Shown here: positions 53,961 to 62,844 of the stretch, piece after piece
Layout of the letters: each line of letters opens with the position of its first letter
Position numbering within the stretch: the first letter of the stretch is position 1
Assembly (NCBI GenBank): GCA_963752345.1
Contig: CAVVYA010000002.1
Location: 372,001 to 436,000, forward strand
Origin: CAVVYA01 sp963752345
GTDB lineage: Bacteria > Pseudomonadota > Alphaproteobacteria > SMXQ01
Reading direction: 5' to 3'
Length of the DNA stretch: 64,000 bases
The notes under the pieces: generated by a model
Told to the model about the DNA's origin: nothing
Database searches by the model: none
The model's input: only the letters and a program-made list of their open reading frames with translations
Program-made: the position numbers and the translations under genes

Positions 53961-54758
53961 ATGGGTTGCATGGGGATCCGGAGATCGACACAGGCCGTCG
54001 CGGCCGCCGTCCTGCTGGCGGGCTGCGCGGCCAACGACGCGCATATTCCCGATTTCGCGCGGGTGCCGTTCGAGCCGTTCTCGCGCCAGGCGGCGGTCGC
54101 CATCGCGGTGCGCGAATGGCGCGCCTTCGGCGAGGCGGTGGCCGACGAGACGCCGATCGACGTGGCTGAGGACGTGTATGTCACCGAGCAGGTCGCCGGC
54201 CTGTGGCAGCGCATCGGCGAATATTGGTGGCTCGGGCTCGACGCCGACCAGCGCGCCCGCGCGCGCACCGGCAAGCACGACGAATACGGCAACCCGATCC
54301 AGCCGGCGAACGACGCGCCCTATGCCTGGTCGGCGGTCTTCGTCTCCTACGTCATGCGCATGGCGGGTGCGACCCGGCGCTTTCCCTATTCGCCGGCCCA
54401 CTCCACCTATATCAACGAGGCGCGCCGTGCATCGCTCGGCCTGGCCCCGCCGCGCGCGGTGTGGGCCGAACGCATCGCGGACTACGCGCCCGATCTCGGC
54501 GACCTGATCTGCTTCGGCCGCGCCGCCAACCGCGGGCTGACGTTCGATGCGCTGCCCGCGCGTTCCTTTGCCAGCCATTGCGATATTGTGGTCGGCAGGG
54601 AGCCGGGCCGCCTCGCGGTGATCGGCGGCAACGTGGACGACGCGGTGGCGTTCAAATACGTGCCGGTGACGGCGGACGGCCGGCTCGCGGACGCGAACGG
54701 CCCGGTGGACCGCCGCTATCCGTGGTTCGTCGTCGTGCGCGTGCTCTACGAGCGGTGA
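53961..54758 (+). CDS. DUF2272 family lipoprotein
   Basis: 265 residues. The N-terminal AVAAAVLLAGCAAND is a lipoprotein signal with lipobox LAGC. The body has DUF2272 features: QAAVAIAVREWRAFGEAV, YAWSAVFVSYVMRMAGATRR, DLGDLICFGRAANRGL and SHCDIVVGREPGRLAVIGGN. The Cys and His pattern resembles NlpC/P60 or CHAP amidases, but the function is unproven. The first ATG may be 53961 or 53973. Confidence 0.78.
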   Translation: MGCMGIRRSTQAVAAAVLLAGCAANDAHIPDFARVPFEPFSRQAAVAIAVREWRAFGEAVADETPIDVAEDVYVTEQVAGLWQRIGEYWWLGLDADQRARARTGKHDEYGNPIQPANDAPYAWSAVFVSYVMRMAGATRRFPYSPAHSTYINEARRASLGLAPPRAVWAERIADYAPDLGDLICFGRAANRGLTFDALPARSFASHCDIVVGREPGRLAVIGGNVDDAVAFKYVPVTADGRLADANGPVDRRYPWFVVVRVLYER

Positions 54759-54768
54759 GGAACGGTTC

Positions 54769-55245
54769 ATGCGAATGGGAACGTCCGGCTTGGCGGTCAT
54801 CGGCGCCGTGACGCTCCTATTGATTTCGGGCGCGCCGCGCGGGCAGACCCGCCCGGACCCGTCGGAGTCGGCGATCGCAACTCCGCAACCGGACGAAGTC
54901 CCGGCGCCGCAGGACCATCTCATGGCGTCGCAGTGCCTTGCGGAGGTGCGCGCCCGCTTTCCCGCCGCCACCTATGATTTTTTGGACCTTGCCTTCAGCC
55001 GCAGCAAAGCCCTGGGCGACATCATCCGCGTCGATTTCGCCGCGGGGAATGCCGGGGCTCAAGACGAGGAAAAAGCGGGGCGAGTTCATCTGGTTTGCTT
55101 AAAGCGGCAGCCCGACGCTTCTCTCGAGGTCCATCTTTTTCATACGAGCGCCAGGGTGATTCCGGGCAAGCGGGACGGCGACGGCAGCGACGCTTCCCAT
55201 TATGAAGTTGCCGCGCGACCGCAGGCCGATGGTTCGCCTCCCTAA
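54769..55245 (+). CDS. Hypothetical secreted protein
   Basis: 158 residues. An N-terminal hydrophobic segment (GLAVIGAVTLLLISGAPRGQ) looks like a signal peptide. The mature part has two cysteines (ASQCLAEVRARFP, VHLVCLKRQ) and no recognised domain. It follows the DUF2272 gene after 10 bp and is probably co-transcribed. Its end overlaps the convergent ABC transporter gene by four bases. Confidence 0.6.
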   Translation: MRMGTSGLAVIGAVTLLLISGAPRGQTRPDPSESAIATPQPDEVPAPQDHLMASQCLAEVRARFPAATYDFLDLAFSRSKALGDIIRVDFAAGNAGAQDEEKAGRVHLVCLKRQPDASLEVHLFHTSARVIPGKRDGDGSDASHYEVAARPQADGSPP

Positions 55246-57001
55246 GCCTCCGCCGCCAGCATCTGGGCCTTGACCAGGCTGGTGAACATGCCGCCCTTGG
55301 CGAGCAGTTCCTGATAGCTGCCGCGCTCGACGATGCGGCCGTGGTCCATGACCAGCACCAGGTCGGCGTCGCGCACGGTGGACAGCCGGTGGGCGATGAT
55401 GAAGGTCGTGCGTCCCTGCATCAGGACGGCGAGCGCCTCCTGCACCTTGGCCTCGGTCACCGTATCGAGCGCGCTCGTCGCCTCGTCGAGAATCAGGATG
55501 GGCGGGTCCTTGAGCAGGGCGCGCGCGATGGCGATGCGCTGGCGCTCGCCGCCCGACAGCGTGCGGCCGCGCTCGCCGACCATGGTGTTGTAGCCGTCGG
55601 GCTGCTCCATGATGAAATCGTGGGCCTGGGCCTTCTTGGCGGCCTCGATCAGCTCCGCGTCGGTCGCGTCCGGCTTGCCGACGCGCAGGTTCTCCGCGAT
55701 GGTGCGGTAGAACATCGGGCTGTCCTGGAACACCACGCCGATATTGTGGCGCAGCGAGGTCAGCGTCACGTCGCGGATGTCGATGCCATCCACCAGGATA
55801 TGGCCGTCCTGCGGGTCCCACAGCCGGTGCAACAAGGCCATGGCCGTGCTCTTGCCCGAGCCGGTCGCGCCGACCAGCGCCACGGTGGTACCCGCCGGCG
55901 CCTTGAAGGTGAGGTCGACGACCGCCGGGCGCGCGCCGCCGTAGGACAGGGTGGCGTGGGAGAAGCCGACCTCGCCGGCGACCCGGCCGAGTTCGGTGGC
56001 GTTCGGCTTCTCGGTCACCGAGCTGCGGGTGTCGAGCACGTCGAAGAATTCCTTGAGCACCTGCATGTCGAAGAACAGCCGCCCGGCGAAGCTCATGGCC
56101 TGCTCGAGCCGGCCGATCAGCAGCGTGGCGAAGCCCATGAAGCTGACGATCTCGCCGACCGTCGTTTCGCCGCGCAGGAACAGCCAGGTGCCGAGCAGGA
56201 AGATGGCGATGACCGTGATGGTCGAGGAGGCGCGGGTCAGCACGCTGACCACCGCCCACCAGTTGAGCACCGGGAACTGCGCCTTCAGCGTGCGCGCGGT
56301 CATCTCGCCGAGCTGCTGCACCTCCAGGGCGAGGCGCACGAAGCTTTGGATCAGGTGAATATTGCCCAGCGCGTCGCCGGCCCGCTCGGCCAATTCCGAA
56401 TGGAAGGTCTGCACCTCGGCCTGGGCCGCTCTCGGTGCGCATGATGACGAGCACGGTGAGCACCGCGAAGATCACCATGAGCACGATGAGCAGCAGCGCC
56501 AGCCGCCAGTTCATCAGCACGGTCATCGGCAGCAGCACGATCAGGATGATGAAGGTCGAGAGATGCTCGCGGAAGAAGGCGAGCCAGATGCCGAACAGGC
56601 TGTCGATGCCCTGCAGCATGATCTTGAGCAGCCGGCCCGAATGGGTCTGGGCGTGATAGGAAATCGGCAGCGCGAGCACATGCTCGAAATAATACGACCA
56701 GGGCGGCGAGGCGGCGCCGGTGGGCCATGCGGTCGGCCTGCAGCGCCACCAGGATGTTGGCGACGATCTCGCAGATGCCGACACCGCCCCAGATCGCCAG
56801 CAGGATGAAGGCCGCGTGCCACACCTCGTCGGCCGGCTTGCCCGGGGCGTTGCTCAGGGTGTCGACCACCTTGCCGAACAGCACCGGCTCGAGGAACTGC
56901 AGCGCGGCGAGCACCAGATTGGCCACGGCGAGCATAATGGCGAGGCCCTTTTCGGGCGCCAGCAGCTTCAGCACGCGGGCATAGATGGAGAGGAAATTCA
57001 T
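55242..57001 (-). CDS. ndvA: NdvA/ChvA-type glucan ABC exporter (frame-disrupted)
   Basis: About 586 residues: a six-helix exporter domain followed by an ATPase. It begins MNFLSIYARVLKLLAPEKG, close to NdvA, and continues AALQFLEPVLFGKVVDTLSN. The ATPase has Walker A VGATGSGKST, signature LSGGERQRIAIARALL, Walker B ILILDEATSALD and H-loop IIAHRLSTVRDADL. NdvA/ChvA exports cyclic beta-glucans to the periplasm. The frame changes near 56710 and 56425; the net excess is two bases. A separate glucan gene, opgH, lies at the right edge of the window. It could alternatively be a related multidrug or lipid exporter. Confidence 0.8.
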
Positions 57002-57177
57002 GAGCGGGAAGCAGGGTGCAGGCTGGAGACCGGAATAAGTCTATCGGCATTCGCGGTATTGTCGTATCGAAAATCTGTCTTTTTCGCGCCTATGAACCGC
57101 GTTCGTCATTTGCCATTTCGCGGTCGGCCGCCGCGATGGTAGAGCGCCAGGACCCCCACGGCGTTCGGATCCCCTCC

Positions 57178-57833
57178 ATGACACCTCTGAGAACTCTTCA
57201 TCGTGCTTTGCCTTGCGCTGACGGCCGCCGCCTGCAGCACACGGCGCGAAACCAGTCCGCAACGCACCGCCACCGAACAACTGCTGATTTCCGCCGCGGC
57301 CGACCGCGCCGCCGACCGGTTGGATATCGACCTTCCCGAACACAGCAAGGTGTTCGTCGATTCCTCCAACGTCGAAGGGCTCGATTCGAAATACGCCATC
57401 GCCACCATGCGCGCGGGCCTGCTGCGGCGGGGCGCGGCTCTCGTGGCCGACCGCGCCGCCGCGGACGTGGTCGTCGAGATCCGTTCGGGCGCGCTGTCGA
57501 TCGACGAAAACAAATTCCTGCTCGGCATTCCGGAATTCGAGATTCCGGTCCCGGCCTCCGACGCGATCAAGTTTCCTGAGATCGCGCTGTTCAAGAAGGC
57601 GGAGCGCAAGGGTGTCGCCAAGTTCGCCGGCGTCGGCTACGAGCGCCAAGGATGGACGCCTGCTCGGCGTGTCGGAGCCGCAGTTCGGCTTCTCCCATGA
57701 GACCCGCTACGTCGTCCTGCTGTTCTTCTCCTGGGAGCGCAAGGATTTCATTCCCGACGACGACAGGCTGATACCCCTGAGCGGCGAAGATCTGCCGTGG
57801 CGCTCGGGGACGGAGGAGGACGAGCCCCGCTGA
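57178..57833 (+). CDS. DUF6655-like lipoprotein (frame-disrupted)
   Basis: About 218 residues. If one A is removed near 57192, the start reads MTPLRLFIVLCLALTAAACS, a clear lipoprotein signal; as given, only a GTG start at 57203 keeps the frame. The body has TATEQLLISAAADRAADRLD, LVADRAAADVVVEIRSGALS and PEIALFKKAERKGVAKFAGV, resembling a family of predicted lipoproteins of unknown function. A second break near 57645 shifts the C-terminal KDGRLLGVSEPQFGF into another frame. The net excess is two bases. Confidence 0.65.
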
Positions 57834-57883
57834 GCCGCGTTCCGGCGCTGGCATGCGCGGCGCGGATGCGATATGCAAGACGC

Positions 57884-59212
57884 ATGAGCAGTTCATCGAA
57901 AAACGCCAACGCGCCCGATCTGTCGCACTATTGGATGCCGTTCACGGCCAACCGCCAGTTCAAGGCCGATCCGCGCCTGTTCGTGGCCGCCAAGGGCATG
58001 CAATACACGACCATCGACGGCCGGCAGGTGCTCGACGGCACGGCCGGGCTGTGGTGCGTCAATGCCGGCCACGCCCGGCCGGAGATCACCCAGGCCGTCT
58101 CCCGCCAGCTCGACACACTGGACTATGCGCCGGCCTTCCAGATGGGTCATCCGGCCGCGTTCGATCTCGCGGCAGCCATCGCCGCCATCGCGCCGCCCGG
58201 GCTCGACCGGGTGTTCTTCACCAACTCCGGATCGGAGTCGGTGGATACCGCGCTCAAGATCGCACTCGCCTATCACAAGGCGCGCGGCGAGGGTTCGCGA
58301 ACGCGGCTGATCGGGCGCGAGCGCGGCTATCACGGCGTCAATTTCGGCGGCGTCTCGGTCGGCGGCATCGTCAACAACCGGCGCGCCTTCCTCCATCTGC
58401 CCGGTGTCGACCACCTGCGCCATACCCACGACATCAAGCGCAACAGTTTCTCGCGCGGCGCGCCGGAGCATGGCGCCGATCTCGCCGACGATCTGGAGGG
58501 CCTGGTGGCGCTGCATGGCGCGGAGACCATCGCCGCCGTCATCGTCGAGCCGGTCGCCTGCTCGGCCGGCGTGCTGATTCCGCCGAAGACTTATCTCGAG
58601 CGGCTGCGCGCGATCTGCGACCGCCACGGCATCCTGCTGATCTTCGACGAGGTCATCACCGGTTTCGGCCGGCTTGGCGCGCCCTTCGCCGCGCAGCATT
58701 TCAACGTGATCCCGGACATCATCACGACCGCGAAAGGCCTGACCAACGGCGCCGTGCCGATGGGCGCGGTGCTGGTCAAGCGGGCGATCCACGACGCCTT
58801 CATGGCGGGGCCGCCGCACCTGATCGAATTCTTCCACGGCTATACCTATTCCGGCCATCCGGTGGCCTGCGCCGCCGGCCTGGCCGCGCTCGACATCTAC
58901 AAGCGCGAGAACCTGTTCGCGCGCGCCGCCGAACTGGCGCCGTTCTGGCAGGATGCGGTTCATTCGCTGAAAGGGCGCCGCCACGTCATCGACATCCGCA
59001 ACATCGGCCTGGTCGGCGCGGCCGAGGTCGATCCGCGTTCCGGCGCGCCGGGCGCGCGCGCCTACGACGTCTTCCTCGCCTGCTTCAAGGCGGGCGTGCT
59101 GGTGCGCGTCACCGGCGACGTGATCGCCCTGTCGCCGCCCCTCATCATCGACAAGCCGCAGATCGAGCGCATCGTCAATGTGCTCGGCGACGCGCTGGAC
59201 GAGGCGGCTTAG
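57884..59212 (+). CDS. Omega-aminotransferase (class III PLP-dependent)
   Basis: 442 residues of the class III aminotransferase family. It transfers an amino group from beta-alanine or other omega-amino donors to pyruvate. It begins like omega-amino acid:pyruvate aminotransferases (DLSHYWMPFTANRQFKADPR). The cofactor site shows FFTNSGSESVDTALKIALAY, YHGVNFGGVSVGG, LLIFDEVITGFGRLG and the PLP lysine Lys284 in ITTAKGLTNGAVPMGAV. The in-frame extension back to GTG 57797 overlaps the previous gene and is rejected. It is intact. Confidence 0.92.
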   Translation: MSSSSKNANAPDLSHYWMPFTANRQFKADPRLFVAAKGMQYTTIDGRQVLDGTAGLWCVNAGHARPEITQAVSRQLDTLDYAPAFQMGHPAAFDLAAAIAAIAPPGLDRVFFTNSGSESVDTALKIALAYHKARGEGSRTRLIGRERGYHGVNFGGVSVGGIVNNRRAFLHLPGVDHLRHTHDIKRNSFSRGAPEHGADLADDLEGLVALHGAETIAAVIVEPVACSAGVLIPPKTYLERLRAICDRHGILLIFDEVITGFGRLGAPFAAQHFNVIPDIITTAKGLTNGAVPMGAVLVKRAIHDAFMAGPPHLIEFFHGYTYSGHPVACAAGLAALDIYKRENLFARAAELAPFWQDAVHSLKGRRHVIDIRNIGLVGAAEVDPRSGAPGARAYDVFLACFKAGVLVRVTGDVIALSPPLIIDKPQIERIVNVLGDALDEAA

Positions 59213-59328
59213 CGGATCGCAGAACGATTTTTGTTGTTTCGTCATGACCCGGCTCGACCGGGCCATTTCAGGCGCTCGTCTTTTTCGTAATGTCCGGTTT
59301 GACCGGGCCATTTCGCGCACAAAAATTT

Positions 59329-59347
59329 GTCACCCCGGACTTGATCC
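59329..59347. repeat. Truncated REP-like element, copy 3
   Basis: GTCACCCCGGACTTGATCC is the left arm of the element seen at 48350-48442 and stops exactly where IS-like sequence begins. Upstream, at about 59243-59315, two shorter related units (GACCGGGCCATTTC twice) stand in tandem. Confidence 0.6.
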
Positions 59348-59690
59348 ACTGCTGTCCGGTTTAAATTTTGTGGACGGGTTGCACGGTGTCGATTCTACTC
59401 GTGTTCAGACGTTGGACGCGTCGAGTGGACACGAACTCGGAGGCAACACCGTGCGGCATCAGAATAGCGTTTTCCATGATCTGCTGAAGCGTATTCCTTG
59501 GGCGACATTTGAGCGGTTGGTGGCGACGCATGGGGCGGATCGCCGGGTGCGGCGACTGGCGACCAAGAGCCAGTTCATCGCTCTGCTGTATGGACAGCTG
59601 TCGGGCGCGGCGAGCCTGCGCGAGATCGTCGGCGGCCTGGAGAGCCACGCGTTGCGGCTCTATCACGTGGGCGGGCATGACGATTTTTTT
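59348..59690 (+). mobile_element. Left-end remnant of an IS4-family insertion sequence
   Basis: About 340 bases, starting CTGTCCGGTTTAAATTTTG and containing the first part of a transposase gene. The left boundary coincides with the break in a REP-like element. The right part of the element is missing, replaced by the end of the convergent membrane-protein gene. The boundaries are approximate. Confidence 0.6.
59451..59690 (+). pseudogene. Transposase N-terminal fragment (IS4 family, DUF4372 domain)
   Basis: Starts with GTG after GGAGGC and reads VRHQNSVFHDLLKRIPWATF, then RLATKSQFIALLYGQLSGAA and LREIVGGLESHALRLYHVGG, the well-known N-terminal domain of IS4-type transposases. It stops being transposase-like after about 80 codons. 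The catalytic DDE region is absent, so it cannot be active. Confidence 0.82.
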
Positions 59691-59694
59691 GAAG

Positions 59695-62064
59695 CTATCG
59701 ACGACCGCCGTAGGCCTTCCGCACCCGCCCGGCCGCTTCCATCAGCGCGTCCCGATTCAGCGGCTCGAAGGTGAAGACCACGTTGTGCTCGCCGGCCGGC
59801 AGGGCCACGGCGCGGAACAGGCCGTTGGCGCGCAGCACGGGCACGGGCCGGATGTCGACCCGCGCGCGCCAGGCCGGATGGTAGATGTCGTGCAGGATCA
59901 GGAAGCCCGGCTGGGTCAGCCGGACCCAGACCTGAATCCGCGATTGGCGATAAGATACGATCTCGGCCTGGCCGGCCACGGCGATGCGCGCCAACGCGGT
60001 GTCGATGGCGACGTCCGTACCGGCAGGGGCAGTGGCATCGGTGGGGCTGCCGAGGGGCGCCACGATCACTCGCGGCAGCACATCTTTGTTCTGGTAGAGA
60101 TAAGCCTCGCCGTGCTGGCCGAGGAAGGTCAGCGATTTGATCGCGTCGCGCGGCAGGATGGTTTCGATCGGCGCGCCGGTCGCCACGACGCGAATGCCGA
60201 GCGCGCGCGCCAGGGGGCTGTCATAGCCGGTGAACGTCTCCGTGAGGTGTCGTTCCGGCAGATGGTTGTTCTGCAGGCTGCCGGTTGCCGCCTCGTAGTC
60301 GCGCAGGCGCACCGGGTCGTAGCCGAGCGTCTGCTCGAGCTGATAGGCGAGCGCCGCGTTCTGCCACGAACCGCCGAGTCCGAAGATCTCGGCGCGGCCG
60401 CGCGTTGTCCCGGTGCCGAGGCGCGCGCGGATTTCGTCGGCCAGCGCCACGCCGTCCGGACGGTAGGCGGCGATGGTTTCCTGCGGGTGAGCGCTGAACG
60501 CAGCGCCGGAATGATGCCAGATCAGATCGCCGGCTGTCAGTGCGACGAGGGCGCCGGCAAACAGCGAGAAGCGCCACCGCGCGCGTCCCCACAGGATGAT
60601 AGTGGCCACGATCAGCAGCAGCGGCACGGACAATGACGACGGCGCGCAGCGTATCCTCGGCATGGCCGAACCGCTGGCCGAGCCACAGCGCGGCGGCCGC
60701 GGCCGCGGCGAGGATGACGATGGGCAGCAGCAGCCGCAGCTTCGATACCGGCCGCTCGTCCGGCTCGCGCGTCAGCACCGCATGGGCGGCGAATCCGACC
60801 AGGATGGCGAATCCGAAATTGACCAGGAAGGCGGCGTCATTGGGGCGGCGGAACAGATCGACGCCGGGCACCCAATCGTAGATGAAACGGAACACCGGCG
60901 TGTAGGCGCCGATGGCATAGAGCAGGCTGGCGATCCAGGCGGCGATGAAGAATCCGCGATAGGGATGGCGCGGCTTGCGGATCGCGAACGCGACGCCGAG
61001 CAGGGCCAGCGGCACGAGGCCGATATAGAGATGGCTGACCGCCTCGTCGGTCCAGTCGTAGCCGAGTCGCCGAAAGCGCCATCCAGGGCAGGCCGGCCCG
61101 GCCCCCAATAGCCGTCCGGCTGCAGCGAGCCGTAGATGTCCGGATGCAACAGGGTGAGCAGCGACGCCGGTTGCAGCGACGCGTGGGCGGCGGTGGCGTA
61201 GTCGATCTCCGGCCGCGTGCTCATGGCGAGCAAATCGAGGGTGAGCAGCATGGGAATCGCGAGCACGAGCAGGCCGGTGACCGCCGCCGGCATGAGTTCG
61301 AGCGCGGTGCGCAGGGCGGCGCGCGGCTGCGGCCACAGCCGCCGCGCGACCTGCCAGCCCGCCATGCCGAGCAGCAGCAGGCAATTGAGCAAGGCGACCT
61401 GATCGCGGTCGACCGCCATGAGTCCGGCGACCAGCCCGAACGCCGCGGCGTAGATCAGGCGGCGGTCGCGCCGCGCTGAGTCGCAGGCGAGTGTGAGCAG
61501 CAGCAGCGCCCAAGGCAGCCAGGCGTAGCTCACGATCATCAGGGTGTGCTGCAGCCGGCTCGCGGCGACTCCGCCGAACATGAAGACGAGGCCGGCAATG
61601 GTGGCGGCAAGCGGCCGCAGCCCGAGCGCGCGGCACAGCATGAGCAGGCCGATGGCGCCAAGCAGCAGATGCAACAGCTCGACCGCGTCCATGCGCGTCA
61701 TCGACGGCGCCGCGTCGAGCGCGGCGAACAGCCGGAAGGTCGGCGTGAAAAACCACGACTGCGGATCGGCGATCGCGGGAAAGCCGCTATAGAGGTAGGG
61801 ATTCCATTCGCCGGACTCGCCCTGCGCGAGCGATCCCGCGAGGAAGCGCAACACCGGGTAATAATAGTCCTTGGCGTCCCACGGAATCACGTAGCCTTGG
61901 AACAGCCAGGGAATGACATAGATGAACCAGGCGACGGCGAGCGCCAACGCGGCGAGCCACCAGCCCCTGGCCTGGGATTCGGGTACCGCGGAATCGACCG
62001 GCGCCGCGCGAATCACGCGCGGTGCTTCGATCACCTGATAATCGCCGTCGATGGTGCGGGCCAC
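59695..62064 (-). CDS. YfhO-like polytopic membrane protein (frame-disrupted)
   Basis: About 789 residues with about a dozen transmembrane segments and a soluble C-terminal region. The N-terminal part has WFIYVIPWLFQGYVIPWDAK, YYPVLRFLAGSLAQGESGEW and NPYLYSGFPAIADPQSWFFT, the pattern of the YfhO/glycosyltransferase-like family implicated in decorating cell-envelope polymers. The frame changes near 61075 and 60635, with no net length change. The start is GTG 62064 after ACGAGG. It follows the FkbM gene by 12 bp, in an operon with opgH. Confidence 0.75.
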
Positions 62065-62076
62065 GGGACCTCGTTG

Positions 62077-62844
62077 TCATGGCTGCAGACGGGCGTAAAT
62101 ATCGCCGGAATTCGCCGAATCCGGTAGTGAGTTCAGCCAATCCTGCAGCTTTGCCGCGTCAAGCCATTGGGCGAACAGAAGCCTCTGGCTCTCGCCGAGC
62201 GCCGCATTGAAGTGATAACGCCCCAGGGCCGCGCAGCGATCCAAGGCAGCCAGGGCGACATCGCGCTGGATGATGGTGAACTCGAAGGACAGCGCCGCCA
62301 CGGGCTGCGACAATCCGGCGAGGACGTCGGCTTCGAATCCCTCGACGTCGATTTTCACGAAAGCGGGCTTGCCGTGAATTCGGATCAGGGCATCGAGCGT
62401 GGTCTGCGGCACGGTGACGCGCTTCGTCCAGCGCTCCTGGCGCCAACCCTCGGCATTCCCGGCCGCGCCGATGAAGGCTTCCGAGCCGGTGGCGACCGTC
62501 GGGTTGGCGAGGTTGAGATGGAGGTCCAGGGTGCCCTCGGCGGCGCCGACGGCGGCCTGCAGGATGGTCACGTCGCGCCGCCAGCCATAGAGCAGCGTCA
62601 GAACGCGCGCGAGGGCGGGCTGCGGTTCGGCCGCCATCACCCGGCAGTCGAGGCGGCGGAAGGATGCGATGCGGTCGCCGACATGGCTGCCGATGTCGAA
62701 CACGAGATCGCCGGGCTCGGTGAACTGCGCATAGAGCGCATCCATGGCACGGTGGCGCCGCCGGTCGGTGTAATAGATGCGCAGCGATCGCAGGACGCCA
62801 TAGGCGGAATGGAAACGGTCGGCGAGGCTCTCGCCTCCGCTCAC
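62077..62844 (-). CDS. FkbM-family methyltransferase
   Basis: 255 residues. FkbM methyltransferases O-methylate sugars or polyketides. Motif I is LVFDIGSHVGDRIASFRRLD, followed by VMAAEPQPALARVL, and the family motif FVKIDVEGFEADVLAGL is present. The GTG start at 62844 overlaps the opgH stop (GTGA), so the two are translationally coupled, which suggests modification of the glucan or another envelope glycan. Confidence 0.82.
   Translation of the reverse strand: MSGGESLADRFHSAYGVLRSLRIYYTDRRRHRAMDALYAQFTEPGDLVFDIGSHVGDRIASFRRLDCRVMAAEPQPALARVLTLLYGWRRDVTILQAAVGAAEGTLDLHLNLANPTVATGSEAFIGAAGNAEGWRQERWTKRVTVPQTTLDALIRIHGKPAFVKIDVEGFEADVLAGLSQPVAALSFEFTIIQRDVALAALDRCAALGRYHFNAALGESQRLLFAQWLDAAKLQDWLNSLPDSANSGDIYARLQP

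Noticed and set aside
57797..57883. GTG-initiated N-terminal extension of the omega-aminotransferase
   Set aside because: It overlaps the end of the preceding lipoprotein gene and adds unconserved Arg/Ala-rich sequence; the family starts at the DLSHYWMPF region.
2389..62064. Programmed ribosomal frameshifting in the split genes
   Set aside because: The breaks lie at unrelated sequences and positions in about twenty genes, with no shared slippery heptamer or downstream structure.
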